Source: Nesterenkonia lacusekhoensis (GTDB taxonomy: Bacteria > Actinomycetota > Actinomycetes > Actinomycetales > Micrococcaceae). Taken from it: a DNA stretch of 64,000 nt. A program made the position numbers and the translations under genes. The stretch's first letter is position 1. Each line of letters opens with the position of its first letter. The stretch is from NCBI RefSeq assembly GCF_017876395.1, contig NZ_JAGINX010000001.1, positions 2,542,001-2,606,000 of the forward strand, given 5' to 3'. A model generated the notes under the pieces. It was given only the letters and a program-made list of their open reading frames with translations. It searched no databases and was not told the DNA's origin. Below, in pieces: positions 36,745 to 46,255 of this stretch.

Positions 36745-36811
36745 GATCGCCCCGGGCTTCTCCTGAGATCAGGCGTGATGAGCCGATCTCCGGGAAGAGC
36801 CCGGGGCGATC
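36745..36811. repeat. 67-nt palindromic element, family A copy 2
   Basis: It has the same length and arm design as copy 1 at 4838-4904 (GATCGCCCCGGG and CCCGGGGCGATC). The fifth arm position has changed from an A-T to a G-C pair on both sides. It lies after the second CNNM gene. Confidence 0.8.
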
Positions 36812-36869
36812 TGCGTCTCTGGCCACATCCGGTACTCCGCACCCCTCCCGGAATAACTTCTCCTCCACT

Positions 36870-36896
36870 AAAGTTGAGTATTAGCGACTCAACTTT
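36870..36896. promoter_or_regulatory. HAIR element (HspR-binding inverted repeat)
   Basis: AAAGTTGAGT and ACTCAACTTT form perfect 10-bp arms around 7 nt, matching the HspR-associated inverted repeat TTGAGT-N7-ACTCAA of actinobacterial dnaK and clpB promoters. It lies 42 nt before the clpB start, so clpB should be heat-induced by release of HspR. Confidence 0.9.
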
Positions 36897-36937
36897 TCAG
36901 GTGGAGGCTGATCCACCGCCATCACGGGAGGAGCGAT

Positions 36938-39556
36938 ATGGACGTCAAACTCACCACCAAGTCTCAGGAGGCCGTCTCTGCGGCCGCGATGAACGCCAAC
37001 ACTGCGGGCAATCCGCAGATCGAGCCTGCCCACCTCCTCAAGGCGCTGATGGACCAGCGGGAATCGGTGGCCGTCGCGCTGCTCAAGGCCGCCGGCGCAG
37101 ATCCCGACGCCGTCTCCACCCGCGCCTCCGCGGCGATCAGGTCCCTGCCCTCGACCAGCGGGGACTCGGTCTCCACGCCGCAGTTCTCCCAGGCCGGGCT
37201 CACTGCGATCCAGGCCGCCCAGGCAGAGGCCGATCAGTTCGGCGATGACTTCGTCTCCACCGAGCACCTGCTGCTCGGCGTAGCCGCCGACCGGGGCCCT
37301 GCAGGCCGCGCACTCTCCGAGAACGAGGCCACGCTCGAGGCGCTGAAGGCCGCGCTGCCGGGCATCCGCGGGGACCGTAAGGTCAACACGCCTGACCCGG
37401 AGGGCACTTTCGATGCTCTGGGCAAGTTCGGCACGGACCTGACCCAGCTCGCCAAGGATGGCAAGCTGGACCCGGTCATCGGCCGCGACGCCGAGATCCG
37501 CCGCGTGGTCCAGGTCCTCTCCCGCCGCACCAAGAACAACCCGGTGCTCATCGGTGAACCGGGCGTGGGCAAGACGGCCGTGGTCGAAGGTCTGGCCCAG
37601 CGCATCGAGCAGGGGGATGTCCCGGATGCGCTCAAGGGCAAGACGCTGATCTCGCTGGACTTGGGTGCGATGGTCGCCGGCTCCAAGTACCGCGGTGAGT
37701 TCGAGGAGCGGCTCAAGGCCGTCCTGGATGAGATCAAGTCCGCCGACGGGCAGATCATCAGCTTCATCGACGAGATCCACACTGTGGTCGGCGCCGGCGG
37801 CGGCTCCGAGGGTGCCATGGACGCGGGCAACATGCTCAAGCCCATGCTCGCCCGCGGCGAGCTGCGGCTCATCGGTGCCACCACCCTGGACGAGTACCGC
37901 GAGAACATCGAGTCCGACGCCGCCCTGGAGCGCCGTTTCCAGCAGGTCTACGTGGGGGAGCCCTCCGTGGAGGACGCGGTGGCCATCCTGCGCGGCATCA
38001 AGGAGAAGTACGAGGCCCACCACGGCGTCGAGATCTCCGACGCCGCCCTGGTCTCCGCCGCCAGCCTCTCCGACCGCTACATCACCAGTCGTCAGCTGCC
38101 GGACAAGGCCATCGACCTGATCGATGAGGCCGCCTCCCGGCTGAAGATGGAGATCGACTCGGACCCGGTGGAGATCGATGAGCTGCGCCGCGCCGTCCAG
38201 CGCCTGGAGGTCGAGCGTCAGTGGCTCACCAAGGAGGAGGACCCCGCCTCCCGCGAGCGCCTGGCCGCGCTGCAGGAGGAGCTGGCCAATAAGAAGGAAC
38301 AGCTCGGTGAGCTCGAGGCCCGGTGGGAGACCGAGAAGGGTGCCCATAACCGAGCCGGCGAGCTGCGTGCCACCCGCGATGAGCTGAAGTCCCAGGCGGA
38401 GAAGGCTCAGCGCGACGGTGACTTCGCTGAGGCCTCACGCCTGCTCTACGGGGAGATCCCTGAGCTGGAGAAGGAGCTCGCCGCGGCGGAGGCCGCTGAG
38501 GCGGCCCCGGTCTCCGACAGTGACGCACCTGAGCGCATGGTTCCCGAGAAGGTGGATTCCGATGCCATCGCCGAGGTCATCTCGGCCTGGACCGGCATCC
38601 CCGCCGGGCGGCTGATGGCCGGCGAGACCGAGAAGCTGCTCCAGATGGAGGAGCTGCTGGGCTCTCGGCTCATCGGACAGCACCAGGCCGTGCAGTCGGT
38701 CTCCGACGCCGTCCGCCGTGCCCGCACCGGCGTGGCTGATCCGGACCGTCCCACCGGCAGCTTCCTGTTCCTGGGACCGACCGGTGTGGGCAAGACGGAG
38801 CTGGCCAAGGCGCTCGCGGAGTTCCTCTTCGACGACGAGCGCTCCATGGTCCGCATCGACATGTCCGAGTACTCGGAGAAGCACTCCGTGGCTCGACTGG
38901 TCGGTGCGCCTCCGGGCTACGTGGGCTTCGACGAGGGCGGGCAGCTGACCGAGGCTGTGCGGCGTCGTCCCTACTCCGTGGTGCTGCTGGACGAGGTGGA
39001 GAAGGCCCATCCCGAGGTCTTCGACATCCTCCTGCAGGTCCTCGACGATGGCCGGCTCACCGATGGGCAGGGCCGCACTGTGGACTTCCGGAACGTGGTG
39101 CTGATCCTGACCTCCAACCTGGGCAGCCAGTTCCTGGTGGACCAGTCCGAGGAGGAGAGCGCTCGGCGTGAGAAGGTCATGAGCGTGGTCAACGCCTCGT
39201 TCAAGCCGGAGTTCCTGAACCGGCTGGATGACATCGTGATGTTCGATCCGCTGTCCATGGAGCAGCTGACCTCGATCGTGGATCTGCAGATCAGCTCTCT
39301 GCAGGAGCGTATGGCCTCCCGCCGGCTCACGCTGGAGGTCACCGACGCAGCCAAGGAATGGTTGGGCTTCACCGGCTACGACCCGGCCTATGGCGCTCGT
39401 CCGCTGCGGCGGCTGGTCCAGCGCGAGATCGGCGATCAGCTGGCCAAGCTGCTGCTGTCCGGTCAGGTCGAGGACGGGGACACCGTCCTGGTGGACCGTG
39501 CCGACCTCTCCCTCGAGGAGGATTCGGCGCACGGGTTGTCCGTGGTCCGCAAATAG
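36938..39556 (+). CDS. clpB: ATP-dependent disaggregase ClpB
   Basis: This 872-residue Hsp100 chaperone works with DnaK to dissolve protein aggregates. Domains in order: N domain (about 1-145), NBD1 with Walker A GEPGVGKT near 205 and Walker B ISFIDEIH, the coiled-coil middle domain (about 405-520), and NBD2 with GPTGVGKTE near 611, Walker [16 protein letters not shown] and sensor-type [13 protein letters not shown] near the end. GYVGFDEGG is the substrate pore loop. The ribosome-binding site GGGAGGAG precedes ATG 36938. The upstream HAIR element indicates HspR control. Confidence 0.97.
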   Translation: MDVKLTTKSQEAVSAAAMNANTAGNPQIEPAHLLKALMDQRESVAVALLKAAGADPDAVSTRASAAIRSLPSTSGDSVSTPQFSQAGLTAIQAAQAEADQFGDDFVSTEHLLLGVAADRGPAGRALSENEATLEALKAALPGIRGDRKVNTPDPEGTFDALGKFGTDLTQLAKDGKLDPVIGRDAEIRRVVQVLSRRTKNNPVLIGEPGVGKTAVVEGLAQRIEQGDVPDALKGKTLISLDLGAMVAGSKYRGEFEERLKAVLDEIKSADGQIISFIDEIHTVVGAGGGSEGAMDAGNMLKPMLARGELRLIGATTLDEYRENIESDAALERRFQQVYVGEPSVEDAVAILRGIKEKYEAHHGVEISDAALVSAASLSDRYITSRQLPDKAIDLIDEAASRLKMEIDSDPVEIDELRRAVQRLEVERQWLTKEEDPASRERLAALQEELANKKEQLGELEARWETEKGAHNRAGELRATRDELKSQAEKAQRDGDFAEASRLLYGEIPELEKELAAAEAAEAAPVSDSDAPERMVPEKVDSDAIAEVISAWTGIPAGRLMAGETEKLLQMEELLGSRLIGQHQAVQSVSDAVRRARTGVADPDRPTGSFLFLGPTGVGKTELAKALAEFLFDDERSMVRIDMSEYSEKHSVARLVGAPPGYVGFDEGGQLTEAVRRRPYSVVLLDEVEKAHPEVFDILLQVLDDGRLTDGQGRTVDFRNVVLILTSNLGSQFLVDQSEEESARREKVMSVVNASFKPEFLNRLDDIVMFDPLSMEQLTSIVDLQISSLQERMASRRLTLEVTDAAKEWLGFTGYDPAYGARPLRRLVQREIGDQLAKLLLSGQVEDGDTVLVDRADLSLEEDSAHGLSVVRK

Positions 39557-39596
39557 GGGCCTCCGCTGCGGGAAGCCCCGACGCAGTCTGCCGGCC

Positions 39597-40184
39597 TCAG
39601 AGGTGTACACCCTCGCGGGCCAGCAGGCTGCGCTTGGTGCCCACCCCGCCGAAGCCATAGCCGCCCAGCCCGCCGTCGGACCGGATGACCCGGTGGCAGG
39701 GCACGGCGAAGGCGACCAGGTTGTTCGCGCAGGCGCTGGCCGCAGCCCGATGGGCCTGCGGTCGGCCTGCCATCTGGGCCAGCTCGGCGTAGGAGACGGT
39801 CTCCCCGGCGGGGACCTCGCGCATGGCTGCCCAGACGTCCTGGCGGTAGGCCGAGCCCGGCTGCTCCACAGCGATCCGGTCGAAGGCGGTGGGCTCGCCC
39901 TCGCTGTAGGCGAGCACCGCCTCGGCCACGGCGCCCCGGTCAGTGGGCAGCGGGTTCATCTCTCGGGCCGCGGTCTGCGGGGCGGTGGTCTCCAGCCGCT
40001 CCATCATGTGTTCCAGCAGCCTCCCGATGGCGGCGACCTCCGGCTCCTGGCCCTGCGGGCGGGCCAGTCCGGCCGCGCGGATGGTCTCATCCTCCGGGGA
40101 GTGGATCACCACCATGGATCCCAAGTCGTCGCCCAGGGAGGCAGTCGACCAGCGCAGCTCGGGCAGGAAGTCGGCGTCGCTCAT
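39597..40184 (-). CDS. ogt: Methylated-DNA--[protein]-cysteine S-methyltransferase
   Basis: The 195-residue protein repairs O6-alkylguanine by moving the alkyl group to its own Cys. The active site AFAVPCHRVIRSDGGLGGYGFG is near residues 158-180, and the DNA-recognition helix region YAELAQMAGRPQAHRAAASACANN precedes it. The N-terminal half is long and divergent. The start overlaps the stop of the septum-formation-type gene by 4 nt, so the two are co-translated. Confidence 0.92.
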   Translation of the reverse strand: MSDADFLPELRWSTASLGDDLGSMVVIHSPEDETIRAAGLARPQGQEPEVAAIGRLLEHMMERLETTAPQTAAREMNPLPTDRGAVAEAVLAYSEGEPTAFDRIAVEQPGSAYRQDVWAAMREVPAGETVSYAELAQMAGRPQAHRAAASACANNLVAFAVPCHRVIRSDGGLGGYGFGGVGTKRSLLAREGVHL

Positions 40185-41119
40185 TCGGTCTCCTCAGTCT
40201 CTTCGACGTCGGTCTCGCCGCCGCCGTCCTCATCGTCGGTCTCTGCGGAGGAGTCCTCCTCAGGGTCCTGCACGAAGTTGCCGTTCATCTGTTCGCCGTC
40301 TGCGCGCTGGAGCAGGCAGTTGACCCGACGGTCATCCTCCCAGGTGCTCTGATCCGGGTGCACCACCACGCCTTCGAGCGGGTGGTAGCCAGCTGTGGCC
40401 TCCTGGTCCAGCACCTCCTGCTGGGCGGCGTCGCAGAGGGCCATGGCCTGTTCCCGCACGGCGTCCTCGCCGGGGTGCTCGTCTCCGTCCAGGTCCTCCC
40501 AGTGGATGAGCTGGGCGTCATAGTCCCAGTCGCAGGAGATGATGGTCGCCGGGGAGAGATCGTCCTCGGGATCGAAGTCACGCAGGCAGTCGCCGGCCGC
40601 CCATTCCTCCGGCGGGGCTTGGGCGAGGATGATGCCGTTGGTGGCCTCCTCTGCGCGGGTCTGCTCCACCGGCTCTTCCTCATCCTCCCGGCCCAGGAAC
40701 CACCAGAGGGCGCCGCCGGTCAGCACGATCACCAGCACCGCGGCCAGGACGAACGGCACAGCGCTCAGCCGTTCAGCGGGTACGTCCCCGGCGGCCTCGC
40801 GGCGGCTCCGGCGGGAGGAGCCGGTGCCGGTGTCAGATGCAGCTGTGTCGGAGGTCTCGGCGTCGGGCGTCTCAGGCTCGTCCGAATCCTCCTCAGCGGC
40901 GGACGCATCGGCGGCCTCGGGATCTTCGGCGCGGCTCTCGGAGCCCTCGCCGAGGGACTCAGTCTCCTCAGGCGGCTCCGTACGCGAGTCGGCGTCGTCG
41001 GGGGACTGGGTGCCGGTCTCCTTAGTTCTGTTCTGATCAGTCCTGTCGTGGGCTGTGCCGTCGAGCGGAGTCTGCTTCTCGGCGTCGTCGCGGCGGTCTG
41101 GCCCTCCGGGCTGCGTCAT
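40181..41119 (-). CDS. Septum-formation-family membrane protein (PF13845-like)
   Basis: The 312-residue protein has a very acidic N-terminal cytoplasmic stretch (residues 1-115, Asp/Glu/Ser/Thr), one membrane helix (VPFVLAAVLVIVLTGGALWWFLG, near 122-144) and an extracytoplasmic domain with AAGDCLRDF, ISCDWDYDAQLIHWEDLD, CDAAQQEVL and VNCLLQRADG. The Cys pattern and AGDCL start fit the actinobacterial Septum_form domain, which is often found on membrane proteins or kinases. The C-terminus is again acidic. Role in septation is by family name only. Confidence 0.7.
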   Translation of the reverse strand: MTQPGGPDRRDDAEKQTPLDGTAHDRTDQNRTKETGTQSPDDADSRTEPPEETESLGEGSESRAEDPEAADASAAEEDSDEPETPDAETSDTAASDTGTGSSRRSRREAAGDVPAERLSAVPFVLAAVLVIVLTGGALWWFLGREDEEEPVEQTRAEEATNGIILAQAPPEEWAAGDCLRDFDPEDDLSPATIISCDWDYDAQLIHWEDLDGDEHPGEDAVREQAMALCDAAQQEVLDQEATAGYHPLEGVVVHPDQSTWEDDRRVNCLLQRADGEQMNGNFVQDPEEDSSAETDDEDGGGETDVEETEETE

Positions 41120-41421
41120 GGTGGTCCTGTTCCTCCCGAGGCTCCCGCTGGTGCTGCTCTCCTATGGTAGTCGCATCACCGGTCGCAGTCTGCGGGGGTT
41201 GAGCTGGATCGTTCCGGAGTTTCAGGTGAGATTCGCAAGGGTCCCGGTGGGATCGGTGCGGGCCCCGGAGACATTCTCCGGGGAGCCCCGTGGCGTCGTG
41301 GAACGGGGAATGAGAATGCTGATAGCCTTGTTAGCACGAAACACTAGACAGTACAGTTCCTCCCGCGATGAACCCTGCCCGGCATCGCGCGGACCTAGAG
41401 ATGACAGAGGGGGTCTCGCTC
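41120..41421. other. 302-bp intergenic region between divergent genes
   Basis: This holds the promoters of the septum-formation-type gene (minus) and DUF3073 (plus). A CCGGAG-ACATT-CTCCGG hairpin (41266-41282) is the only clear structure. The stretch 41300-41360 is notably A/T-richer (TTAGCACGAAACACTAGACA) and is the likely DUF3073 promoter. I see no gene. Confidence 0.5.
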
Positions 41422-41601
41422 ATGGGGCGCGGCCGTCAAAAGGCGAAAGCAACCAAGCAGGCGCGGGAAATCAAGTACTTCACCCCGAACACCGATCTGT
41501 CGGCTCTCGAGCGGGAGCTGGCAGAGGCGCGTGGTGAGAACACTGATGGCGCCCAGGAGTCGGACGACTACGACGACGACTACGACCCCTACGGTCGTTG
41601 A
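41422..41601 (+). CDS. DUF3073 protein
   Basis: This 59-residue protein starts MGRGRQKAKATKQAREIKYF, the conserved DUF3073 beginning, and ends in an Asp/Tyr-rich tail (DDYDDDYDPYGR). AGAGGGGG precedes ATG 41422. The family is restricted to actinobacteria, is usually located beside purM, and has no known function. Here purM is 9 kb away. Its stop codon overlaps the sirtuin TTG start. Confidence 0.9.
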   Translation: MGRGRQKAKATKQAREIKYFTPNTDLSALERELAEARGENTDGAQESDDYDDDYDPYGR

Positions 41602-42548
41602 ACCTCCCTACCTCTGCCGAGCGCGCACACCAGGCGGCTCTGCGGTCCATCGCCCGAGTGGTGACGGAGACGGTCCCGCCGCAGGATCCTGAGAAGGCCC
41701 GCAGCGGAATCCTCTCCCTCCTCCATGAGGGCGATGTTCTGTGTGTGACGGGAGCCGGCGTCTCCACCGATTCGGGGATCCCCGACTACCGCGGCCCGCA
41801 GGGCTCGCTGCATCGGCACCGGCCGATGACCTATCAGGAGTTCCAACACGACGCCGCCGCGCGCCACCGCTATTGGGCGCGCAGCTTTGTGGGGTGGCGC
41901 CAGATGCACGGCACAGCGCCCAACCGATCGCATGAGCTGCTGGCTCAGTGGCAGTCCCGGGGGATGCTGACCGGACTGGTCACCCAGAACGTGGATGGTC
42001 TGCACCGACAGGCGGCTGAGGCCCTGAACCCTGGCACTGCCGAGGACATCGTCACTCTGCACGGGGACCTGGACACTGTGGTCTGCCTGGTCTGCGGCAA
42101 CTCCGAGCACCGCCCCAGCCTGGATGTTCGGCTGGAAGAGGCCAATCCCGGTTACGCCGAGGCCGCTTGGCAGGCCGCGGAGAACATCAACCCCGACGGC
42201 GACGTCACCCTGGCCGACTCCTGGGTCCAGGAGTTTGTGATGGTCTCCTGCCGGGTCTGCGGATCCCAGAAGCTCAAACCTGACGTGGTCTACTTCGGTG
42301 AGAACGTCCCGGCCGAGCGCAAGGCCGCCGTGGATCGGCTGACCGATCAGGCCTCCGCCCTGCTGGTGGTGGGCAGCTCCATGGCCGTGATGAGCGGATT
42401 CAAGATCGCACTGACCATGCACCGTGCCGGCAAGCCCGTGGCGGTGATCAACGGCGGTCCCTCCCGCGCCGATGCCAAGGCCCAGTGGCGCTGGCGCACG
42501 CGGATCACCCCGGCTCTGGAGGAGCTGGAGCAGCTGCTCTCCTGCTGA
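41598..42548 (+). CDS. Sirtuin NAD-dependent protein deacylase
   Basis: The 316-residue protein has the sirtuin motifs: VTGAGVSTDSGIPDYRG (NAD binding), TQNVDGLHRQAG-like (TQNVDGLHRQAAEA), the catalytic His in VTLHGDL, two Cys pairs (CLVCG and CRVCG) for zinc, and KPDVVYFGENVP, VVGSSMAV and INGG. An insert of about 40 residues separates the Cys pairs. The start is uncertain: TTG 41598 overlaps the DUF3073 stop (TTGA) and has no strong ribosome-binding site, so termination-reinitiation is likely; a GTG near 41656 is an alternative. Confidence 0.88.
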   Translation: MNLPTSAERAHQAALRSIARVVTETVPPQDPEKARSGILSLLHEGDVLCVTGAGVSTDSGIPDYRGPQGSLHRHRPMTYQEFQHDAAARHRYWARSFVGWRQMHGTAPNRSHELLAQWQSRGMLTGLVTQNVDGLHRQAAEALNPGTAEDIVTLHGDLDTVVCLVCGNSEHRPSLDVRLEEANPGYAEAAWQAAENINPDGDVTLADSWVQEFVMVSCRVCGSQKLKPDVVYFGENVPAERKAAVDRLTDQASALLVVGSSMAVMSGFKIALTMHRAGKPVAVINGGPSRADAKAQWRWRTRITPALEELEQLLSC

Positions 42549-42598
42549 GATGGGTGTCCCCTGTCCAGGGATATCTCTCCCTGTGATCGGCTCTTTGG

Positions 42599-42614
42599 AG
42601 GGGCGGACGCCCCT
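42599..42614 (+). terminator. Short hairpin after the sirtuin gene
   Basis: AGGGGCG-GA-CGCCCCT forms a perfect 7-bp stem about 50 nt after the sirtuin stop. It lacks a U-tract, so terminator function is probable but not certain. Confidence 0.5.
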
Positions 42615-42663
42615 GGAGCGGGGCCCCGATGGGACAGCCTGACAAAAGGTATAGTTTGACCCT

Positions 42664-44262
42664 GTGAGCAGCTTCTCGGAGTACCCCAGCGGACCACTGT
42701 CCGGTCAGATGCCCGTGGTCAGCGCGTCTGACGCCGACCCTCGCCTCCGCCGCACCCCGGAGCTCAGCCGCGGCCGACGCTGGGCGGTGCTTGCTCTGGT
42801 CTCCACCGGGCTGCTGATGATCTCGCTGGACATGACCATCCTCTACACCGCGCTGCCGGTGCTGACCTCCGACCTGGACGCCAGCGCCTCCCAGCAGCTG
42901 TGGATCCTCAACATCTATCCGCTCTTCATGGCGGGACTGCTGCCCGGATCAGGCGCTCTGGGGGACCGGTTCGGGCATAAGCGGGTCTTCCAGGTCGGCC
43001 TGGTCATCTTCGGCGTCGCCTCCACCTGGGCCGCCTTCTCCACGGCCCCGGCCTCGCTGATCGGTGCCCGCGGACTGCTGGCCGTGGGTGGGGCGCTGAT
43101 GCTTCCGGCCACGCTGGCGCTGATCCGCATCACCTTCCGGCAGGAGCGCGAACGCAACGTCGCCATCGCCGTCTGGGCAGGCACCTTCACCCTGGGGATG
43201 GCGTTGGGCCCCATCGTCTCGGGCACGCTGCTGGAGTTCTTCTGGTGGGGCGCAGTGTTCCTGGTCAACGTGCCCATCGTGCTGCTCGCCTCCGTGCTGA
43301 TGGCTGCGCTGGGTCCGGTGAATCTGGCCGATCCGGCCCGCCGGTGGGACGCCGTCTCCTCGGCCCAGGCACTGGTGGGCCTGGCCGCCGCCGTCCTGGC
43401 CATCAAGACCTGGGCTCAGGCCCCACTGGACTGGACGCTGGCCGTGGTCTCCACGGTGGTCGCCGTCGTCGTGCTGACCCTGTTCACCCGGCGTCAGCTG
43501 CGCCTGTCCCGGACCACGGAGCCCCTGGTGGACTTCGCGATGTTCCGCAACGCCGGCTTCTCCGGCGGATTCATCGGTGCGGGTCTGACCACTTTCCTGA
43601 CCGCGGGGGTGCAGCTGGTGATCACACAGCGCTTCCAGCTGATGGAGGGCTTCACGCCGCTGCAGGCCGGACTGCTGGTGACCGCCGTCGCCATCGGGTC
43701 CGTGCCCTTCACCCTGCTGGGCGGTGCGCTGCTGCACCGTCTGGGCCTGCTGCTGCTCATCGGAGGCGGCATGGGCGTAGCCGCAGTGGGCGCCACCTGC
43801 GCTGTGCTGGCCGCCCTGGCGGATTCGCTGCCCGGCCTGGCCGTGTCCCTGGTTGTCATGGGTGCGGGCATGGGTGGTGCGGTCTCGGTGGCCTCCACCG
43901 CGATCATGGGCAACGTGCCGCCGCACCGGGCCGGGATGGCCGCCTCCACGGAGGAGGTCTCCTATGAGTTCGGCAACCTGCTGGGTGTGGCCCTGCTGGG
44001 CGGCCTGCTGACCATGGTCTACACCCGCATGCTGATCCTGCCCGAGGGCGCGGGGGAGTGGTCCTCCGCCTCTCCCTCCGGGGCGCTGTCCTCCGGGAAC
44101 GAGGCAGTGACAGCAGCGGCCTCGGCGGCCTTCGAAGACGCATATCTGGTGGTGCTGATCGCCGTCGCGCTCGTCACGGCGCTGGGGGCGGTCGGCGTCT
44201 CCTGGATCCTGCGCCGCTACACTCCTGGCACCCAGTCCCAGGCCTACCCCGACAACCACTGA
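42664..44262 (+). CDS. DHA2-type MFS transporter
   Basis: This 532-residue, 14-helix transporter has LISLDMTILYTALPVLTSDLDAS in TM1, SGALGDRFGHKRVF in loop 2-3 and ARGLLAVGGALMLPATLALIRITFRQERERN, as in SmvA/QacA-like drug exporters. TATAGT (42650-42655) lies 8 nt before GTG 42664 and no Shine-Dalgarno is present, so a leaderless message is likely. A TetR gene follows 7 nt after the stop and probably regulates it. The substrate is likely cationic biocides or dyes, by family. Confidence 0.88.
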   Translation: MSSFSEYPSGPLSGQMPVVSASDADPRLRRTPELSRGRRWAVLALVSTGLLMISLDMTILYTALPVLTSDLDASASQQLWILNIYPLFMAGLLPGSGALGDRFGHKRVFQVGLVIFGVASTWAAFSTAPASLIGARGLLAVGGALMLPATLALIRITFRQERERNVAIAVWAGTFTLGMALGPIVSGTLLEFFWWGAVFLVNVPIVLLASVLMAALGPVNLADPARRWDAVSSAQALVGLAAAVLAIKTWAQAPLDWTLAVVSTVVAVVVLTLFTRRQLRLSRTTEPLVDFAMFRNAGFSGGFIGAGLTTFLTAGVQLVITQRFQLMEGFTPLQAGLLVTAVAIGSVPFTLLGGALLHRLGLLLLIGGGMGVAAVGATCAVLAALADSLPGLAVSLVVMGAGMGGAVSVASTAIMGNVPPHRAGMAASTEEVSYEFGNLLGVALLGGLLTMVYTRMLILPEGAGEWSSASPSGALSSGNEAVTAAASAAFEDAYLVVLIAVALVTALGAVGVSWILRRYTPGTQSQAYPDNH

Positions 44263-44269
44263 GGTCCTC

Positions 44270-44923
44270 ATGCGACAGTCCAAGCGAACTCTGATCCTCG
44301 AAGCCGGCAGCCGGGTGGTCCAACGCGACGGCGTCACCGCGCTGACCTATGAATCGGTGGCCCAGGAGGCCGGGGTGACCAAGGGCGGGCTGCTCTATCA
44401 CTTCCCCTCGCGTAAGGCCCTGCTGCTGGCCCTGCATGAGCATGTGGCCGGCCAGTGGGAGGCAGCCATGGAGGCCGACGCCGGCGGACCGGCGGCAGAG
44501 GTCGACGCCGATTCCCGGTTCCGCGCCTACGCCCGCCTGCATGAGACCCCGGCCCGTGCGGAGCTGCTGCTCATGCTGGAGGCCAGCGAGCACGAGGCCG
44601 CCGATGCGATCTGGCAGGTGGTGCACAACCGTTGGGCGCCGCCGGTGCCGCAGGCCCGCCGGGACGAGTCCGGGGCGGAAGCGCAGAGCGGTCAGGGGCA
44701 GAGCGGGGAAGAGCAGCCTGGAGAAGAGCAGAGTGGAGAGGCACCCGGCGCCGGATCCGCAGCAGGTCACGACGCCGGCAGCGAGTACGACGCCGAGGCG
44801 GTGCGGGCCTTCCTCGCCCGTCTGGCCGCTGACGGCCTCTGGCTCTATGAGGCGCTGGACAGTGAGGGCCTGGACCCGGCTCTGCACGATCGGCTGCTCC
44901 GCGAGATGACCCGGATGGCCTGA
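44270..44923 (+). CDS. TetR-family regulator downstream of the MFS gene
   Basis: The 217-residue protein begins with the DNA-binding domain TLILEAGSRVVQRDGVTALTYESVAQEAGVTKGGLLYHFPSRKALLLAL. The C-terminal domain resembles the TetR_C_37 type (RAYARLHETPARAELLLMLEAS). A low-complexity insert near residues 140-175 has repeated GQSGEEQPGEEQSGE-like units. It sits 7 nt after the MFS stop, so it is co-transcribed and would act as a feedback repressor. Confidence 0.85.
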   Translation: MRQSKRTLILEAGSRVVQRDGVTALTYESVAQEAGVTKGGLLYHFPSRKALLLALHEHVAGQWEAAMEADAGGPAAEVDADSRFRAYARLHETPARAELLLMLEASEHEAADAIWQVVHNRWAPPVPQARRDESGAEAQSGQGQSGEEQPGEEQSGEAPGAGSAAGHDAGSEYDAEAVRAFLARLAADGLWLYEALDSEGLDPALHDRLLREMTRMA

Positions 44924-45027
44924 GGCGACTGACCTCGACGCCGGCCGTTCACCTGCGGCGGCTGATCCTGTGCACAGCAGCGCGCTCCCTCGATAGGGTA
45001 GGAATGTGGCCCCGACCAGGAGTGCTG

Positions 45028-45426
45028 ATGCCTGAGAAGACCGACCGCGCGCGGAGCACCGCGGAGGAGTCTGAGCTGCTCTTCGGCCGGTCGCGCGCTG
45101 AGCGCTGGTTCTTCGGCGACGTCGTCAAGACGCCGGCACGGGCGAAGTTCCACATCGGGTGGTCGATCGTGACCTTTCTGATCTTCTTCTACAACTCGAT
45201 GAGCTTCTACCCGCCTGAGGGCGGCGCATCGACGTTCTTCTTCGTTGCGCACGTGGCTTTCACGGTCTTCCTGATCCCCTTCGCTATGGCGATCTACGTG
45301 AAGTACCACGACCTCAGAGAGCAGGGCTTCTACGATCGACAGGCGCAGAAGCGGCGCGCACGTGAAGAGCGCGCCCAGAGGATGCTGGCCTTCGCTCGGC
45401 GGGGATCGGGCCGGGCGCGCGGCTGA
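45028..45426 (+). CDS. Small two-helix membrane protein, unknown function
   Basis: About 132 residues from ATG 45028, which has AGGAG 5 nt upstream; an in-frame ATG at 45004 follows a TAGGGT box closely and is possible. Two membrane helices (HIGWSIVTFLIFFYNSMSFY and FVAHVAFTVFLIPFAMAIYV) are followed by a basic tail (RQAQKRRAREERAQRM). I do not recognise a family. Confidence 0.6.
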   Translation: MPEKTDRARSTAEESELLFGRSRAERWFFGDVVKTPARAKFHIGWSIVTFLIFFYNSMSFYPPEGGASTFFFVAHVAFTVFLIPFAMAIYVKYHDLREQGFYDRQAQKRRAREERAQRMLAFARRGSGRARG

Positions 45427-45472
45427 TCCCCGGATACCTGAGATCGGGAAGCAGGAATCCCGGCCGCCCGCC

Positions 45473-46255
45473 TCAGCTCCGGTAGCTGGGCTCCCGGCGC
45501 TTCAGCACGCGCACCACGGTGAAGGTCACAGGGAACAGGATGAACTCCACCAGGCATTTGTAGACCACGCCGAGCACCACGTAGCTGCCGAACTCGGCCC
45601 AGCTCATCAGTGGGAAGAGATCGACGCCGGGGATCACGTTCAGGACTGTGGGGACGGTGCTGAAGGCGATGATGCCGAAGATCGCTGTGTCCAGGCTCTG
45701 CCCGAACACGGAGGAGGACATGATGCGTGCCCACAGATTGGATTCGCCGAACCGCCGCTTCACCCGGACGATCACCAGGCTGTTCATCAGCTGCCCCACC
45801 AGGAAGCCGGCCAATGAGGCCACCAGGATCCGGAGGTAGATCCCGTCCCAGCCGAAGAGCACCTCGAAGGCCTCCTGATTCTCCGTGTCACCCAGGGCGG
45901 GCGAGGCGGTGACCAGACCGAAGACCGCCGCGCCGATCACCATCACTCCGAAGCCCACCAGCACTGCGCGCATGGCCGCCCGGAAGCCGTAGACCTCGGA
46001 GATGATTCCACCGAGCAGGTAGGTCAGCGGGAAGAGGAAGACTCCGCCGTCGACCACCCAGCCACCGAAGTCCATCTGTTTGGTGGCGGCGATGTTGGAG
46101 ATCAGGTAGAAGGCGGTCAGCAGGGCCACCAGCACGGCGTAGTACTGGCTGCCCGGATGCGCGAACGAGGCCCTGCGGCCTTCGAGGGATCGGGGCTCGG
46201 AGGATCTCGTCTCAGAAGAGCGGGGCTCGGAGGAGTGGGCTTCAGAGGAGGTCAT
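45473..46255 (-). CDS. yhhQ: YhhQ-family queuosine precursor transporter
   Basis: The 260-residue protein belongs to the VUT/YhhQ family, whose E. coli member imports preQ0/preQ1. It has LLTAFYLISNIAATKQMDFGGWVVDGGVFLFPLTYLLGGIISEVYG, then GFLVGQLMNSLVIVRVKRRF and RIMSSSVFGQSLDTAIFGIIAF, all family hallmarks. The first 25 residues are a repeat of SSEPRSSETR-like units. The gene starts on the last base of the fused ECF ATPase gene and ends the operon, which also has an ECF S and T component and a nucleoside hydrolase. This points to uptake of queuosine-related bases. Confidence 0.85.
   Translation of the reverse strand: MTSSEAHSSEPRSSETRSSEPRSLEGRRASFAHPGSQYYAVLVALLTAFYLISNIAATKQMDFGGWVVDGGVFLFPLTYLLGGIISEVYGFRAAMRAVLVGFGVMVIGAAVFGLVTASPALGDTENQEAFEVLFGWDGIYLRILVASLAGFLVGQLMNSLVIVRVKRRFGESNLWARIMSSSVFGQSLDTAIFGIIAFSTVPTVLNVIPGVDLFPLMSWAEFGSYVVLGVVYKCLVEFILFPVTFTVVRVLKRREPSYRS

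Noticed and set aside
39557-39596. Possible terminator after clpB (GGGGCCTCC ... GCCCC)
   Set aside because: Pairing is short and interrupted; not strong enough to annotate.
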